Below are positions 36,434-47,200 of a DNA stretch of 64,000 nt, piece by piece (position 1 is the first letter of the stretch; every line of letters starts with the position of its first letter). The stretch is from positions 517,924 to 581,923 of the forward strand of contig VYZB01000030.1 in the NCBI GenBank assembly GCA_013397455.1, given 5' to 3'. Origin of the DNA: Crotophaga sulcirostris. Its lineage: Eukaryota; Chordata; Aves; Cuculiformes; Crotophagidae. A program made the position numbers and the translations under genes. The notes under the pieces are model-generated. The model saw only the letters and a list, made by a program, of their open reading frames with translations, was not told where the DNA came from and searched no databases.

Positions 36434-37344
36434 AATGAAAATGTAATTTTACAGGCATTATCGTGTTTCTGCATTGGCTTGAGTTAGCCAGAGGTCAGCA
36501 TCACATGCCATTTCTAGAAAAACCCAAGCATGGTACAAATATATGAATTCTCAGTCACCTTCCTCCATAATTAATTTTCAAAAACATTCTTGTGTGCCAT
36601 CACGTAATTATTTGTAAAAAAGGAAGCTGTAATCACATTACATTTCCAGGAAAGGAAGATACATTGCACCTATTATTTTACATTTAAAGAATAGCTGAAT
36701 ATGTGAAGAACTCATTACTTTGATATACTGAAAACACCTGCAGCCCTAAACTTACAATCTTTTGTCTTATTTCAGAGAAACCTGGACTTTACCCCAGTGT
36801 GTGAGGTGTTTTTAAAATTCCTTTTGTTTTCCACTTTAAACATACCTTGCCTTAATGTGAATTTTAATGACATAGACAAGTCTTCTGGACTTCCCTAAAT
36901 GGTTAAGATTTTTGTGCCTTTAAATAGTTGAGTCAGAATGCTGAAAAGCTCATGAAAACCCCTTTTTCAGCCATCACTAACACACACTTCAGCCCAATGC
37001 CCAGAGCTAGCTGAAGGGAGATTAAGAAGCAAGGGCATCATCAAGTGATTATGTAGACCTGTGCACTGCCTTCCAACTCTGCTGGCCCCCATCTCCCTTC
37101 GCTCTGGGCCTGTTAGATGGAGCTGAAGAGCCAAACTTAGCCAGAGCCCATGTGGCTCAGACTAGATTGATACCATGATCAAATCAGAAAAATTTTCTTT
37201 CAAGACAGCGATAGCCCTGTGCAAACATGGGAACCAAAAGTGAGGCTGTGCAGTAGCCAAGCTCTCTGCATTTGCTCTCAGTTCTCAGTTACAAGCATCA
37301 CATCCATGAGCCAAGTAGCAAGAGAAAGAAAACAAAAGCTGCCA

Positions 37345-37430
37345 GCCAAATCCTGCCATCAATTTTCAGAGTATAAATCCCAAACAAGTCAGTGGATTTA
37401 TACCAGGATAATCCCTTTATGACTGATCAG
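37345..37430. repeat. Ancient sauropsid-type interspersed repeat fragment
   Basis: The words gccaaatcctgccatc, aagtcagtggatttatacc and ctgatcagaatagg, in that order, resemble the old reptile and bird pattern 'caaatcctg...gaagtcagtggatttacaccag...gatcagaatcaggcc'. The copy is decayed and the family is not assigned. Confidence 0.45.
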
Positions 37431-38723
37431 AATAGGAACAAAAGGCTGATATCTTCCCTCCATTACATCATTAAAACAGAAACAAGTCAGGTGCTCATCA
37501 AAATAATATTCCACATTAACACAGCACCAGATCTACTCTACTTTGCAGTGAGCCCAGGTGGTCCCAAGTTCTGTTGCAGCCCCAAAGTCCCCACTGCCTG
37601 TGCTGAGCTGAGCCTACTGAGGCCAGGGGCACACAGGGAAACCTTTAAGTGAAACTATACGGGTTTCATTAAGCGATGGAGGGGAAAAGGGACAAAAATC
37701 TTTGTGCAGCCATGACATGGCTCACTTGTACAAACCCTTTTTTTAGCACCGTTTCCTAACCTGTTACTGAGCTTCTGACCCAGCAGAAGGCAAGTTTCAC
37801 TACAGTGGGAAAACTCTGCCCTAAGAGTACCAGCATTAAGCACAAGAGAGACTGCAGTCACCAAGATCCTCACTCACAAAGCAGTGGAGCGTAACCGCTA
37901 ATTCCTCAAGGTTTTGTGGCTGCACATTTGCCCCAATTTCTTCTAATAGAGGCCAGTGCAGCTGCAATTCAGGGAGCGATAAGCTGAGAATTAATGAGGG
38001 ATATTCCCTTTTTTCCATCTCAGATCAAATCCCTGGTCATTCGAGTTTAAGAACAGAACTGGTTCACTGATGCAGACTCCTGATATTTTTGGTCAAACAC
38101 CCATAATGCACCATTTTGCAGTGTTTACACAGAAGCAGGCCTGCATGGCAAGGCAGTTCCCTGAAGCATAAGATTTGATTAACCTCGTTAGCTTGCCTTG
38201 CAGAGCTGCAAATTTTGTTAGACATCATGAAATTATCCAGTCCTATTTAAAACCCAACTGGAGTATTTGCCCTGCTGACCTCCCCCAGCAACAAATTCCA
38301 CAAGTAAAATTAACCACTGCTTTCCACAGCCCGGGGTGTTTTAGGCCCTGATCCCAGCCAGCAGTGGCTCTCTGCACTTCACCTATGGAGCTCAGCATTT
38401 CTCCAATCACTTTACCTTTCCCCACTCAATTTGCAGACTTGTGTCTATTTCAGTCCTCAAAAACTGAGTTAGTCCAGATCTTAAAATTAAAGACAATAAG
38501 TAGCAGGAATGTGTTCACCTTTAAAGTGATCTACAAACTCCAAGTGTTTAAAAGCTAAAGACTGAAGAATTAAAAGCACTGTGCTTTTCAATGTATCTCA
38601 AAGTTATACAGCGTTATTATGGCTGGTGATACTCAGCAAATACAAACTGTATAATAAAGATAAAATATTTGATATATATCAGTTATTATATATCAGTTAA
38701 ACCAATGCACATATGACTAATTT
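37431..38723. other. Non-coding stretch, no gene seen
   Basis: No gene is recognised. At 38673-38699 the 13-base word tatatatcagtta (first copy) recurs as ttatatatcagtta after one base, a small direct duplication just upstream of the CR1. Confidence 0.6.
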
Positions 38724-39181
38724 TATCACAGTATCACAATTTTAGAAAGGACCTCTGAGATCATCGAGTCCAACCTATAACCCAACACTAACACCAACTC
38801 ATCATCTAAACCATGGCACTGAGTGCCTCATCCAATCTCCTCTTAAACAGCTCCAGGGACGGGAACTCCACCACCTCCCTGGGCAGCGCATTCCAATGGC
38901 CAATCGCCCTTTAAGTGAAGAATTTTCCTAAAATCAAGCCTAAACCTCCTCTGACAAAGCTTGAGTCCACGTCCTCTTGTTCTATCACTGGTCACCTGTG
39001 AGAAGAGACCAACCCCTGCTTGACTACAACCTCCTTTTAGGTAGTTGTTGAGAGCAATAAAGTCACCCCTGAGCCTCCTCTTCTCGAGGCTAAACAGCCC
39101 CAGCTCCCTCAGTCGCTCCTCGTAGGGCTTGTGCTCCAGCCCCTTCACCATCTTCGTTGCCCTCCTCTGGACACACTCCTT
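38724..39181 (-). mobile_element. CR1: CR1 LINE, about 458 bp, 5'-truncated
   Basis: The plus strand begins with tatcacagtatcacaatttt and aaaggacctctgagatcatc, the reverse complement of an avian CR1 3' end, and runs through the 3' untranslated part into the tail of ORF2. The element therefore lies on the minus strand. Its 3' terminus matches the 73-bp stub at 7611-7683. Similarity fades at about 39181, where the 5' truncation is placed. No target-site duplication was obvious, which is normal for CR1. Confidence 0.95.
38806..39181 (-). pseudogene. CR1 ORF2 C-terminal tail, broken
   Basis: This is the end of the CR1 reverse-transcriptase polyprotein (ORF2), downstream of the catalytic RT domain. 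Recognisable residues on the minus strand include [32 protein letters not shown] and RRFRLDFRK, the usual CR1 tail signature. The frame is then lost by an apparent one-base deletion near 38928 and continues in a second frame that has an internal TAA followed by [15 protein letters not shown]. That frame ends at a TAG at 38806-38808, matching the usual ORF2 end. With a frameshift, a stop, and no endonuclease or RT domain, it cannot make an active enzyme. Confidence 0.9.
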
Positions 39182-42100
39182 ACTATAGTGCCTGGTCCTT
39201 CATTTGTATTAATTACTGATGATATTCAGTTCTCCTACTCTAGGTCCAGGCTCAAGGAGGTCCTTCAAGAACCAAAGCTTCTTGCCTGGGAATTTTAACT
39301 TAAAGAATGACACCTGAAGTAGTAGGAAAGAGTAATATGGCTGCAGGTTTGCAAGAGCTAACAACATGCACAGCTGGATGGCTCTGAGTGACATGGAAGC
39401 AGTTTCTCCCCCACTTCTCCCTGCCTTGCTGATTTTTACTCCATGAGCTGCCCCACTGATTTTCACTGGATGATCCCACAGGCCCCTTCAGAGCTGCGTG
39501 TTGCTTTCCCTGCCTTACCACAGCAGTAGCATTCACAGCCCTTCTGTTGGAGGCACACACCAAATTAGTTACAGCAACATCATCCTTCTTAATCAAGGTT
39601 AATTTTGGTGGGTAACGTTTTTCTCTGTTGGAATACTGTCAGATGTTTTTAGATCTCCAATTTTATATAAATTTAGCCTCCAAATTCTCAAGGAGAGAGT
39701 TGCTAAGGTAACCAGAGCCAGCCATACTGCTGTATGTTCTCCCCATGGAGCTTCATTAGGGCCAATCAGTCATTTCCAGAGTAATAGAATATGTCACTTT
39801 CAGAGATAAGGATACATCTTTTCATAGTGATAGAACACTTTTTCTGAACATGTTAGCCCCTTGACCTCTTAAGAATTAGGCACTGGCCCTTTCCTTAGAA
39901 TTATAATACCGGAGAAATGAGATTTAGGCAGAATAATTGCTAGCATTTGAACTCCTAAGTTCAGATCAGAGGAAGTCAGCATGCCTGGAGTATGTTGTCT
40001 TGTGATAGCAAACCCAGGGGTCGTTTGTTTTCTGCTGGCAAGGAGTCAAATCAACTTTATATCCCAGTAGCCAGGCACGAAGCCTGCTACTGAAATAGAT
40101 CTGACCTGCATGAACCAAGGGATTTGGAATATATTTTTTTTTCTTCCAGTCTAGACATATGGACTACCTGCTCTGTTTGATCTCATATCTGAACATCATT
40201 GTCTTTCACATCTAAGAGCTAGTTCACACCTGTTCATAGTATTTATTAGCCTCTACTTTGGAAGGTTTCTTGGAAGAAACTGCTGGTATCAGACCAGCCC
40301 CCTAGAGATGCGACCACGATCTTTTCCCTAGAGCTTAGAAACCTCCTCAATTTCAGCTAGCTGAAAATAGCACAGCTGAAACATGTTCCCTCTTTGGTCA
40401 AGATGAGCCTGCCTGTTGTCCTAATTGTCACTACACCACTCTGACTACTAAAGCTAATTTCACAACACACATCCTCATTTCATATGCATGCTGTTCTCAA
40501 AAATCAATTTGTCCAAAACTTTCCAGCCATTTCTAAGAAAACCCACCATACTTCTGCTGGCATCTTTGGAAGAACAGCTAACGTCCGAGTAAGCCACACT
40601 TGCTGATCTATCTGTCCGTACCTCCACCAAAGAGCTGCTACATGGTTATTTCTTCAACTCTAAAAGTTAATAATAATGTATTTATTCCTGTACCTCCTTC
40701 TAATCAATAATATCAAGAATATCTGAGCTGGACCTGATGACTTAATATATGTAGACAAGGTTTGGAAAACAACACTAAAAGAAAACATTTGCTACAGAAG
40801 TGGTGGGAAAACTTACTAGCAGCTTTGTGCATCTCAGACTTCGTCCAGGAAAGCTTCTCCAGGGTCCTGTCTGCAAACCAAAAGCTGCAGTCATAAGACA
40901 CCAGAAGCCCAAAGAAAAGGTTTACCCTCCTTCTTCCTCCATTAATCTCTTTGGAGGTTCCTCTGTGGAGCAGAAAGATACAGTTACAGCTCATTGCTCC
41001 AGCTCTCCTGAACATCATGTCTATCCATTAAATAATGGATATAACACTGCAGCCAGGAAGGACAGCATCTGTCAGCTGATACCGTATTTATTGTTTTCCC
41101 TTGAAAGAGTCCATTATTGTAATCCTGTAGCAGGTTCACTTACAGACAAACAGAAGTTTTACTTAAAAGAGGAAGGATCTTTTGTGCTGGAGAAGCAAAG
41201 ACAGCTGGTCACCGGCATACTTTATGTGTCATGATTTTTCTTGCTGTTATATATGCACTAATAGGATAAGAAAAGCTAATTATGTGAAACTTGAATAAGA
41301 TTCCTGAGATAATGGCAATACTGCTTAAAAAAATGTCTAAAACCCCCTAGCATTTGCAACACCGATGTATTTGGTGACCATCTGAGTAATAACTCTACTT
41401 CTTCCAGCATCAACTTGCAACCTATGCAAACACATGAGGATCAATGATATTCAGAGCAATCATCACATTTGCATCTGGTTTGAATTTGTTTCTTTAGAAC
41501 AGAAATATAGGGTGTGAACATGCCTTTCAATATGAGAACAGTACCAGTGATGGATGACACAGAGACAAAAAAGAAAAAACAGGCAAGGTACTTAACTTTG
41601 GTAGTTCTGGGGACATAATGCTTACTTTGCCTTTTTTTTTTTTTTTTTTTTTACTTTCTTATGACATTGTCTCACTTGCCTCCTAAAAAATAGGATCTGA
41701 CCCTATAAGAGAGGTTACAATGAGACTGCAAGAGTGGACCTGAAGCTTCATTCAAAGGGTCTCAAAAGTCCATTTACCTGTGCAAAAATGTCACTGCAAT
41801 GGCAGACAGAAGTTTTGTGTCCATTTGCAGGAGAAAGGATACGTCCTCATCTACTTGCTCTGACCTCCCTGCTCTGCTTGCACAGCACCACCACGAGTTC
41901 TGGTCCTGCAACCAACATGCAGTGTATGTTAGGGAGGATGCGCCCCCTTCACATCATTGCTGCAGTACAAATCCAAACTGTCCTGCTGGTGCCTATCTGC
42001 CACCCTAGAAGCTCCTGATCTTTGTGCTCTTCCTTTCCTATCACATGGCTGCAGTTGCTTCCTCCAGGCCAAGGGATCCAGCTGTGAAGCTCAGTTTAAG

Positions 42101-44104
42101 CAAGCATCCTGCCTCACTAAGGAGAGCCAAGGCACTGGCACCTTTCCCTTTACCTCTGTTTCAGGAGGATGCAGCATTCCCCACATGACAACCCGAGCCT
42201 TTCACTTGCCACCATCCCAACCCAAAGCTGAGATAGGGCTGGTAAGTTGTGATGCAACCTTAGTAACATTCCTCTTCCTTTCAGTTTCCCAGAGGAGAAA
42301 GCCATCAGCAAGGAAAGCTGGAGGTACCTTCCTCATCATCATTACCCATACTAATGAGAGTATTTAGCGTTCAAAGCTTGACTGGTGGTTGCAGCTGAAG
42401 TAACACAGAGCTCAGCTCGGAGAGAAAAGGCCCAGCAAAGCTGCAGGAAAGATCTTCAGAGCCCAGGCTCCAAGGGAATAACTCTCCATTAGTAATCATT
42501 GAGCTCTGAAGGATGAAATTAGAAAGAGAACCCCTTCTGCTTTAGTCATCTTTGCCAAATTCCCCTGTACAATGGCTACCCAGGTTCTCTTCAGAGTCTT
42601 TTCATCAGTACTCCACTCATCTCCAGATAGGCGTGGAAATCCTGGGCGGTTTGAAACCATGGGTAACAGTTTCTCAAAACTGATGACTCTCCAAGACTGT
42701 ATCCTTCAATAACATGTGATGTTTTCCCTGCTTTGCAAATCTAAACACCTTTCTAACAAAGGAAAAAAATAAAGCAATAAAAGGAAATTAACCCCCTGCA
42801 CAAAATCTGTGTTCCTGGGCCTGAACATCTGCTTTAGCTGCTTTGTGGAACAGCTAAGTGCTGCTATGGGCATAGTCAGCCACAGGAACCTTGTGGTGTG
42901 AAGCTGCTCAACTTGAGGGCTCCACGTAGGATCTGGGATCACAGCTCACATTTGAACTGTTACGCTTTGGTGCAGAAAGGTAACTCACTTCTCATCTTAC
43001 TTCATAACCACCCACACTACCCATCTATCTTTTACTTAGGGCTCAATTCAGAGGCCACCTGACTCCTACGTTTCTTCCCCAGCACTATTGCTTCTCAGCT
43101 AAGGCATCCTTAGACCTCACCCACCACACCTTGGCTGCCTGTTGTGGCTCTTCTGAAGCAAGGATTTCCAGGCACCAGGATCCTCCTTCCCTACAAACAC
43201 ATCTCTCCTCCAGGTTGCCTGCTGCTAAGCTGAATCTCTGCAGCATTTATATATCTGCTACAGTGATAGTTATTCTTCATAAAAAAGGAATCTAGGATAA
43301 ACATAAACTAAAAAGTACTAATTCAATACAAAATACAATCCCCCTGTTTTCCACTCAACCAATCCTCAACAAAAACCTTGGGACAATAGGATGTTCTTTG
43401 CAGCTCGATGCTGTGGAACAAGTAATGAATCCCATGGTAATGATGCGATTGACATCAGTTATCTTGGAGAGAGCACCTATCAAAAGGCTTTTTCCACATA
43501 TTGGTTTGATGTAAAAATAAGTAATCTGTAATTGCAGTTATGCCTGTACCAGCTATAAGAAGCACGAAAAACCTCTCACGGGTTTTTGACATCTACCTCA
43601 TTTGGACTGAAAAATAAGATAACAACGCTAATAACCAAATACAGGCAGAGGAGAAAACAGAAGTTTACTGTAAACAGGGAGTTTACTTTCCCCTGCTTTC
43701 TCCACAATGAATTAAACTAGACTATAATGAGACTTCTTTTCAGATGTGAAGCAGAAAAACATCCCACTTTCTGCAGCTCTACAGATCACAAATGGAGCTT
43801 CTTAGACACTATTGCTCAGCTGGAGATTATGAACAATTCACCAACTCTTTAGGATTTCAAGCATCCTTCATTCCTGCTGGGGTTAACATCATGCTGATAA
43901 GTACCCAGAAGTTTGAAAGCCTAAGCAAAACTTGCCCAAGTAAACTATCTAAACCCCTTTGATCTTCAAACTGTAGCAGAAAAATAACAGCTAAATCAGT
44001 CTTCTTTATCCCAGCACTTGTGCTTCTGGCTGGAATCAAAAAATGTATGTAAACAGAGCTTTTTACAACCTCAAAGTACGAGATCTTATAAGTGCCACCT
44101 TAGG
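39182..44104. other. Non-coding stretch, no gene seen
   Basis: No gene is recognised in 4.9 kb. Frames of 144 codons (40800-41234 plus), 136 codons (41957-42367 plus) and 101 codons (40713-41018 minus) have no family resemblance. Two of them overlap on opposite strands, as expected for chance frames. Confidence 0.55.
41632..41652. repeat. T21 homopolymer
   Basis: Twenty-one consecutive T residues. It could be the poly-A of a minus-strand retrotransposed sequence, but the sequence on its right (41653-41900) does not resemble a SINE or processed transcript that I know. Confidence 0.95.
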
Positions 44105-44118
44105 CCACCCTCTTGTGG
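44105..44118 (-). promoter_or_regulatory. CTCF-like core motif (minus strand)
   Basis: The minus strand reads CCACAAGAGGGTGG, close to the CTCF core CCASYAGRKGGCRS, with deviations at the fifth base and at the C of GGC. Twelve of 14 positions agree. One motif of this strength is expected by chance at modest frequency, so occupancy is uncertain. Confidence 0.3.
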
Positions 44119-44222
44119 TCAGGGATAATTTTGCAGCCACCTTGTACTGCTTTTTGCTCTCCACCACACTGGCAGCTTCCACTCCCCCCAACACAGAGAG
44201 GTATTCCACCCACGATCTTTAA

Positions 44223-44238
44223 ATTCCTTTAAAGGAAT
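44223..44238. repeat. 16-bp perfect palindrome
   Basis: ATTCCTTTAAAGGAAT is its own reverse complement, and the half-site aaattcctt recurs 12 bp downstream. It may be a chance AT-rich dyad or a dimeric factor site. Confidence 0.8.
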
Positions 44239-47200
44239 AATAAATTCCTTCTCGCTGAAAAACGAGCTTCCTGAAGAGATGCATCAATGCTAACAATCAT
44301 ATATGAATAACCCCAATGCTTGGGACAACAGGTTCCTTGGACAGAGGAAGGCAAGTGGTGAAGCTTGGAAGTAAAGAGATTCTGTGCTCTTCCCTCCAAG
44401 CACATTGCTATGCCCTGAGCCCACTACCATCACACTGCTCGAGCTAACTCCAGAGAAGCCAATTTGCTCCTTGTCTTGGGCATTTGCTTAGGAATAAACC
44501 TTCTCAGCACGCGTTCACCCTGCAACACAGCAATAGGCTGGGGAAGAAACAAGTTGTTTCTGCATTGCGAGGGTTACTCAACCTTGCAGGTCATTCAGCT
44601 GCTGAGCCTGAATCAGTTCAGTGAGCTGATCTGACAAGCAAAAATAAAAAGAAAAAAAAAGGCTTCTGGGAGATCAGTTTCTTGACCTAATTTGCCCTGA
44701 GTGGGCAAAAGGGAGAATAGGGGGAGGGTGCAGTTGAGAGCTGGTAGCAAAAGGTGATAACTGCGCATTTCAGTAGCAGGATCTTGGTTAGATGCAACAT
44801 CAAATTATGACCTAAACCCCTCACCATGTTTGTTTTCCTGTCTGTATAGCATAACTAATGCATGCCCACTTTGTTGCCACATCATAAATATGTGCCTTTA
44901 GCCATAGGCAAATTAAATTGGAATTTAGGTGAGCTTCCTTTATTCCTTTTATTTAAACCTGTTTATGTACTTTTGCAGAGTAATAGCAACACATCTCCTA
45001 CCCTCTCTGCAGGTTACTTATTAATACACATGAAAGGGAGTAAACAAGGCAGCAGGAGAACCAACCAGGGTATTTTACTGCATCTAATCCTCCTTTTGCA
45101 TCATTCATATTTTTACAGGCCCGAGATTGATTTTCTTGGTCTGCTAAGCTTGGCCGATACATACGCTGCAAACACACAACAGACCCTTGCTCACAGTTGG
45201 GTTTCTCAGTGTCTCTCTAGAGTGCTTTTGTTTTATCTCTCTCTGCACCTTTGCAGAGAGACAAAAACGTTACAGCTCAGCTGGATGGGCAATTGTTAAA
45301 GGCAGAAGAAAAACAAAATATGCAGTAAGGCCAGCCTAGAAAAAGGATATAGGCAGAGATAAGAAGTAAGGAAAATTGTTGTATATAGGTACCAAAAACC
45401 AGATAAAACATGTAGGCACCAGCATAAGGAATTGAAGCCCAACTCCCTTTGAAAATCTTAAACCTTTGTAAAAAGTAAGGGAGGACAGCTGGCTTTGTAC
45501 TGATGGTTAAAAGGTGTCGAGGATTTCCTGGCATCAGGAAATCCTTTTGCAACATAAATTGAAGTCAGTACCTTTTCAGTTTCTAGTCCTTTCTGCACCT
45601 AAGGAGACCTCTGGATGGAGGTCCTGCAAGTGGCCTGGAAGAGCTGCACCAGCCAGAAACAATAAGTGAAATCAGGTGGTGCATTCAATGGGGACCAATT
45701 TCAGTCCATTCAGCAGCAAGGTCTGAACTTAAACCTAAACTCATGCTGCCTTTTTCTCACTTTGCATCTACTCTCCAGAAAGCTGAGAAGCTTCCACAGA
45801 AAGCAGCAATCCTACTTTTTCATCTTTTACTGCACATCCTTATGCACTCAAGGTGGATGCTGCTTTCAAATGCTTAGTCTCAGACTAAGAATCTAAGCAG
45901 CAAGAAGAATAAGCCTGTTCAGAGTTGCCTAACCCAGAACTCTGCTTCAGTTTCTTGTTTTGCTCTGTGTTTAAGCCCCTCCAGACAACACAGCGTTAAG
46001 CTACTTGATTCTGCAGAGATGGATAGATCTGTTTCGTACAAGACTGAGGTATTGCTCAGATAAAGTCCTTATCAATACTTTCTATTGTCAGATTCATCTT
46101 GCACACACAAATCAATCATCCCATGCTGCCTTGTCTTTCCCTTTCACACTATACTTGCTGTAAGGACAGAACAAGGTGTGCTTTAAAAAAGCCTACCGAA
46201 ACATGAATTTACACTGTGAAAACCTAATTCCCTCGGGGAGAGGAAAAAAGCTAAGGAAACAGAAAAGAGATGATGTCTTACACCTCCTTTGATGCCCTCT
46301 CAAGAGGTCACTTAAGAGCTTTCACACGTGGAGCAGAACAACTCTTTGCTCTCCTGGTCAAGAGATCAATCACCTCAAGTGATAACTGCTGAGGGCAGCA
46401 CCTCCAGAGAAGCAAGCCCAGTATCTTTCCCAGTCTAGGAGAAGCAGGACCATCACATGGCAGGCTAACAGGGTGCTCTGCAGAGCAGAAGTAGGTGTTA
46501 CCACTGTGGACTCATTAAAAATAATTTGCTGAGCAGAGCCATGCAGGTTGTAATGAAATGCTCAGCTCACTGATTGCAGTGAACACATTTGTAACAGCTG
46601 GTGGTGGATGACAGCAGCTGTCTGGGAAGGGGCTAACAGGATAAGCAAGTTAACTAATTACCCCCTCCAACCAGCTCCATGTCTGATAGAAACACAGAGG
46701 AATTTCTTGACACCTTGTTACAGGTGTTCAAGGTGTGGGTTGGGTTTAAACAAGACTGTCAGGCCAAATCCTAAAACATCACTCAGAAGGGGCTCCTGAG
46801 GCCAAACACAGAGGCTGGGCTAGACAGAATAAGCCTGTGTTGCACCCTTCTTCCTCTGGACTTTATTATTCAGGATGCATAGTGGGGTCACTTTTCCAGA
46901 TGCATAAAACTGGTTATTTTGACACTCTTGTGTGCTAACTCCATGTTTAGGGCAAACAATGCACAGGAGCTGATTTCTACTCTGCCAGGATCACCCCTGC
47001 AAGGCCTGGAGACTCTGTCTTGGGGCGAAGACAAGTCTCCAAAGGTTTAACAAGGAGCCACACTGTCGAAGCTGGTCAAGTTGGACATAGAAAGACATGT
47101 TTTCTATCTCCTCCATCACATGTGCCCAGAGCTACTGGGAAAACAGATGGCCAGCACATTAGTTGGTAACCAGCCCCAAGAGGATCATATCTTCCTGCCT

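Larger units (their letters stand above)
31514..37344. other. Non-coding stretch, no gene seen
   Basis: No gene is recognised in 5.8 kb. The longest frames (130 codons at 34793-35185 minus; 115 codons at 35105-35452 plus) resemble no family. The AT-rich segment at 34180-34290, with words such as TTTAATGATTTG and TTTAATTGG, has the look of a homeodomain-bound element but rests on composition alone. Possible MIR debris (gatagagaaactgagtcat) lies at 33370-33390. Confidence 0.55.

Noticed and set aside
40800..41234. 144-codon plus-strand frame
   Set aside because: A 101-codon frame overlaps it on the opposite strand, and neither resembles a protein family.
41632..41900. T21 run as the poly-A of a processed pseudogene on the minus strand
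   Set aside because: The adjacent sequence shows no recognisable transcript or SINE body and no target-site duplication that I can see.
44862..45299. 145-codon plus-strand frame
   Set aside because: No recognisable domain or convincing splice sites at its ends; treated as chance.
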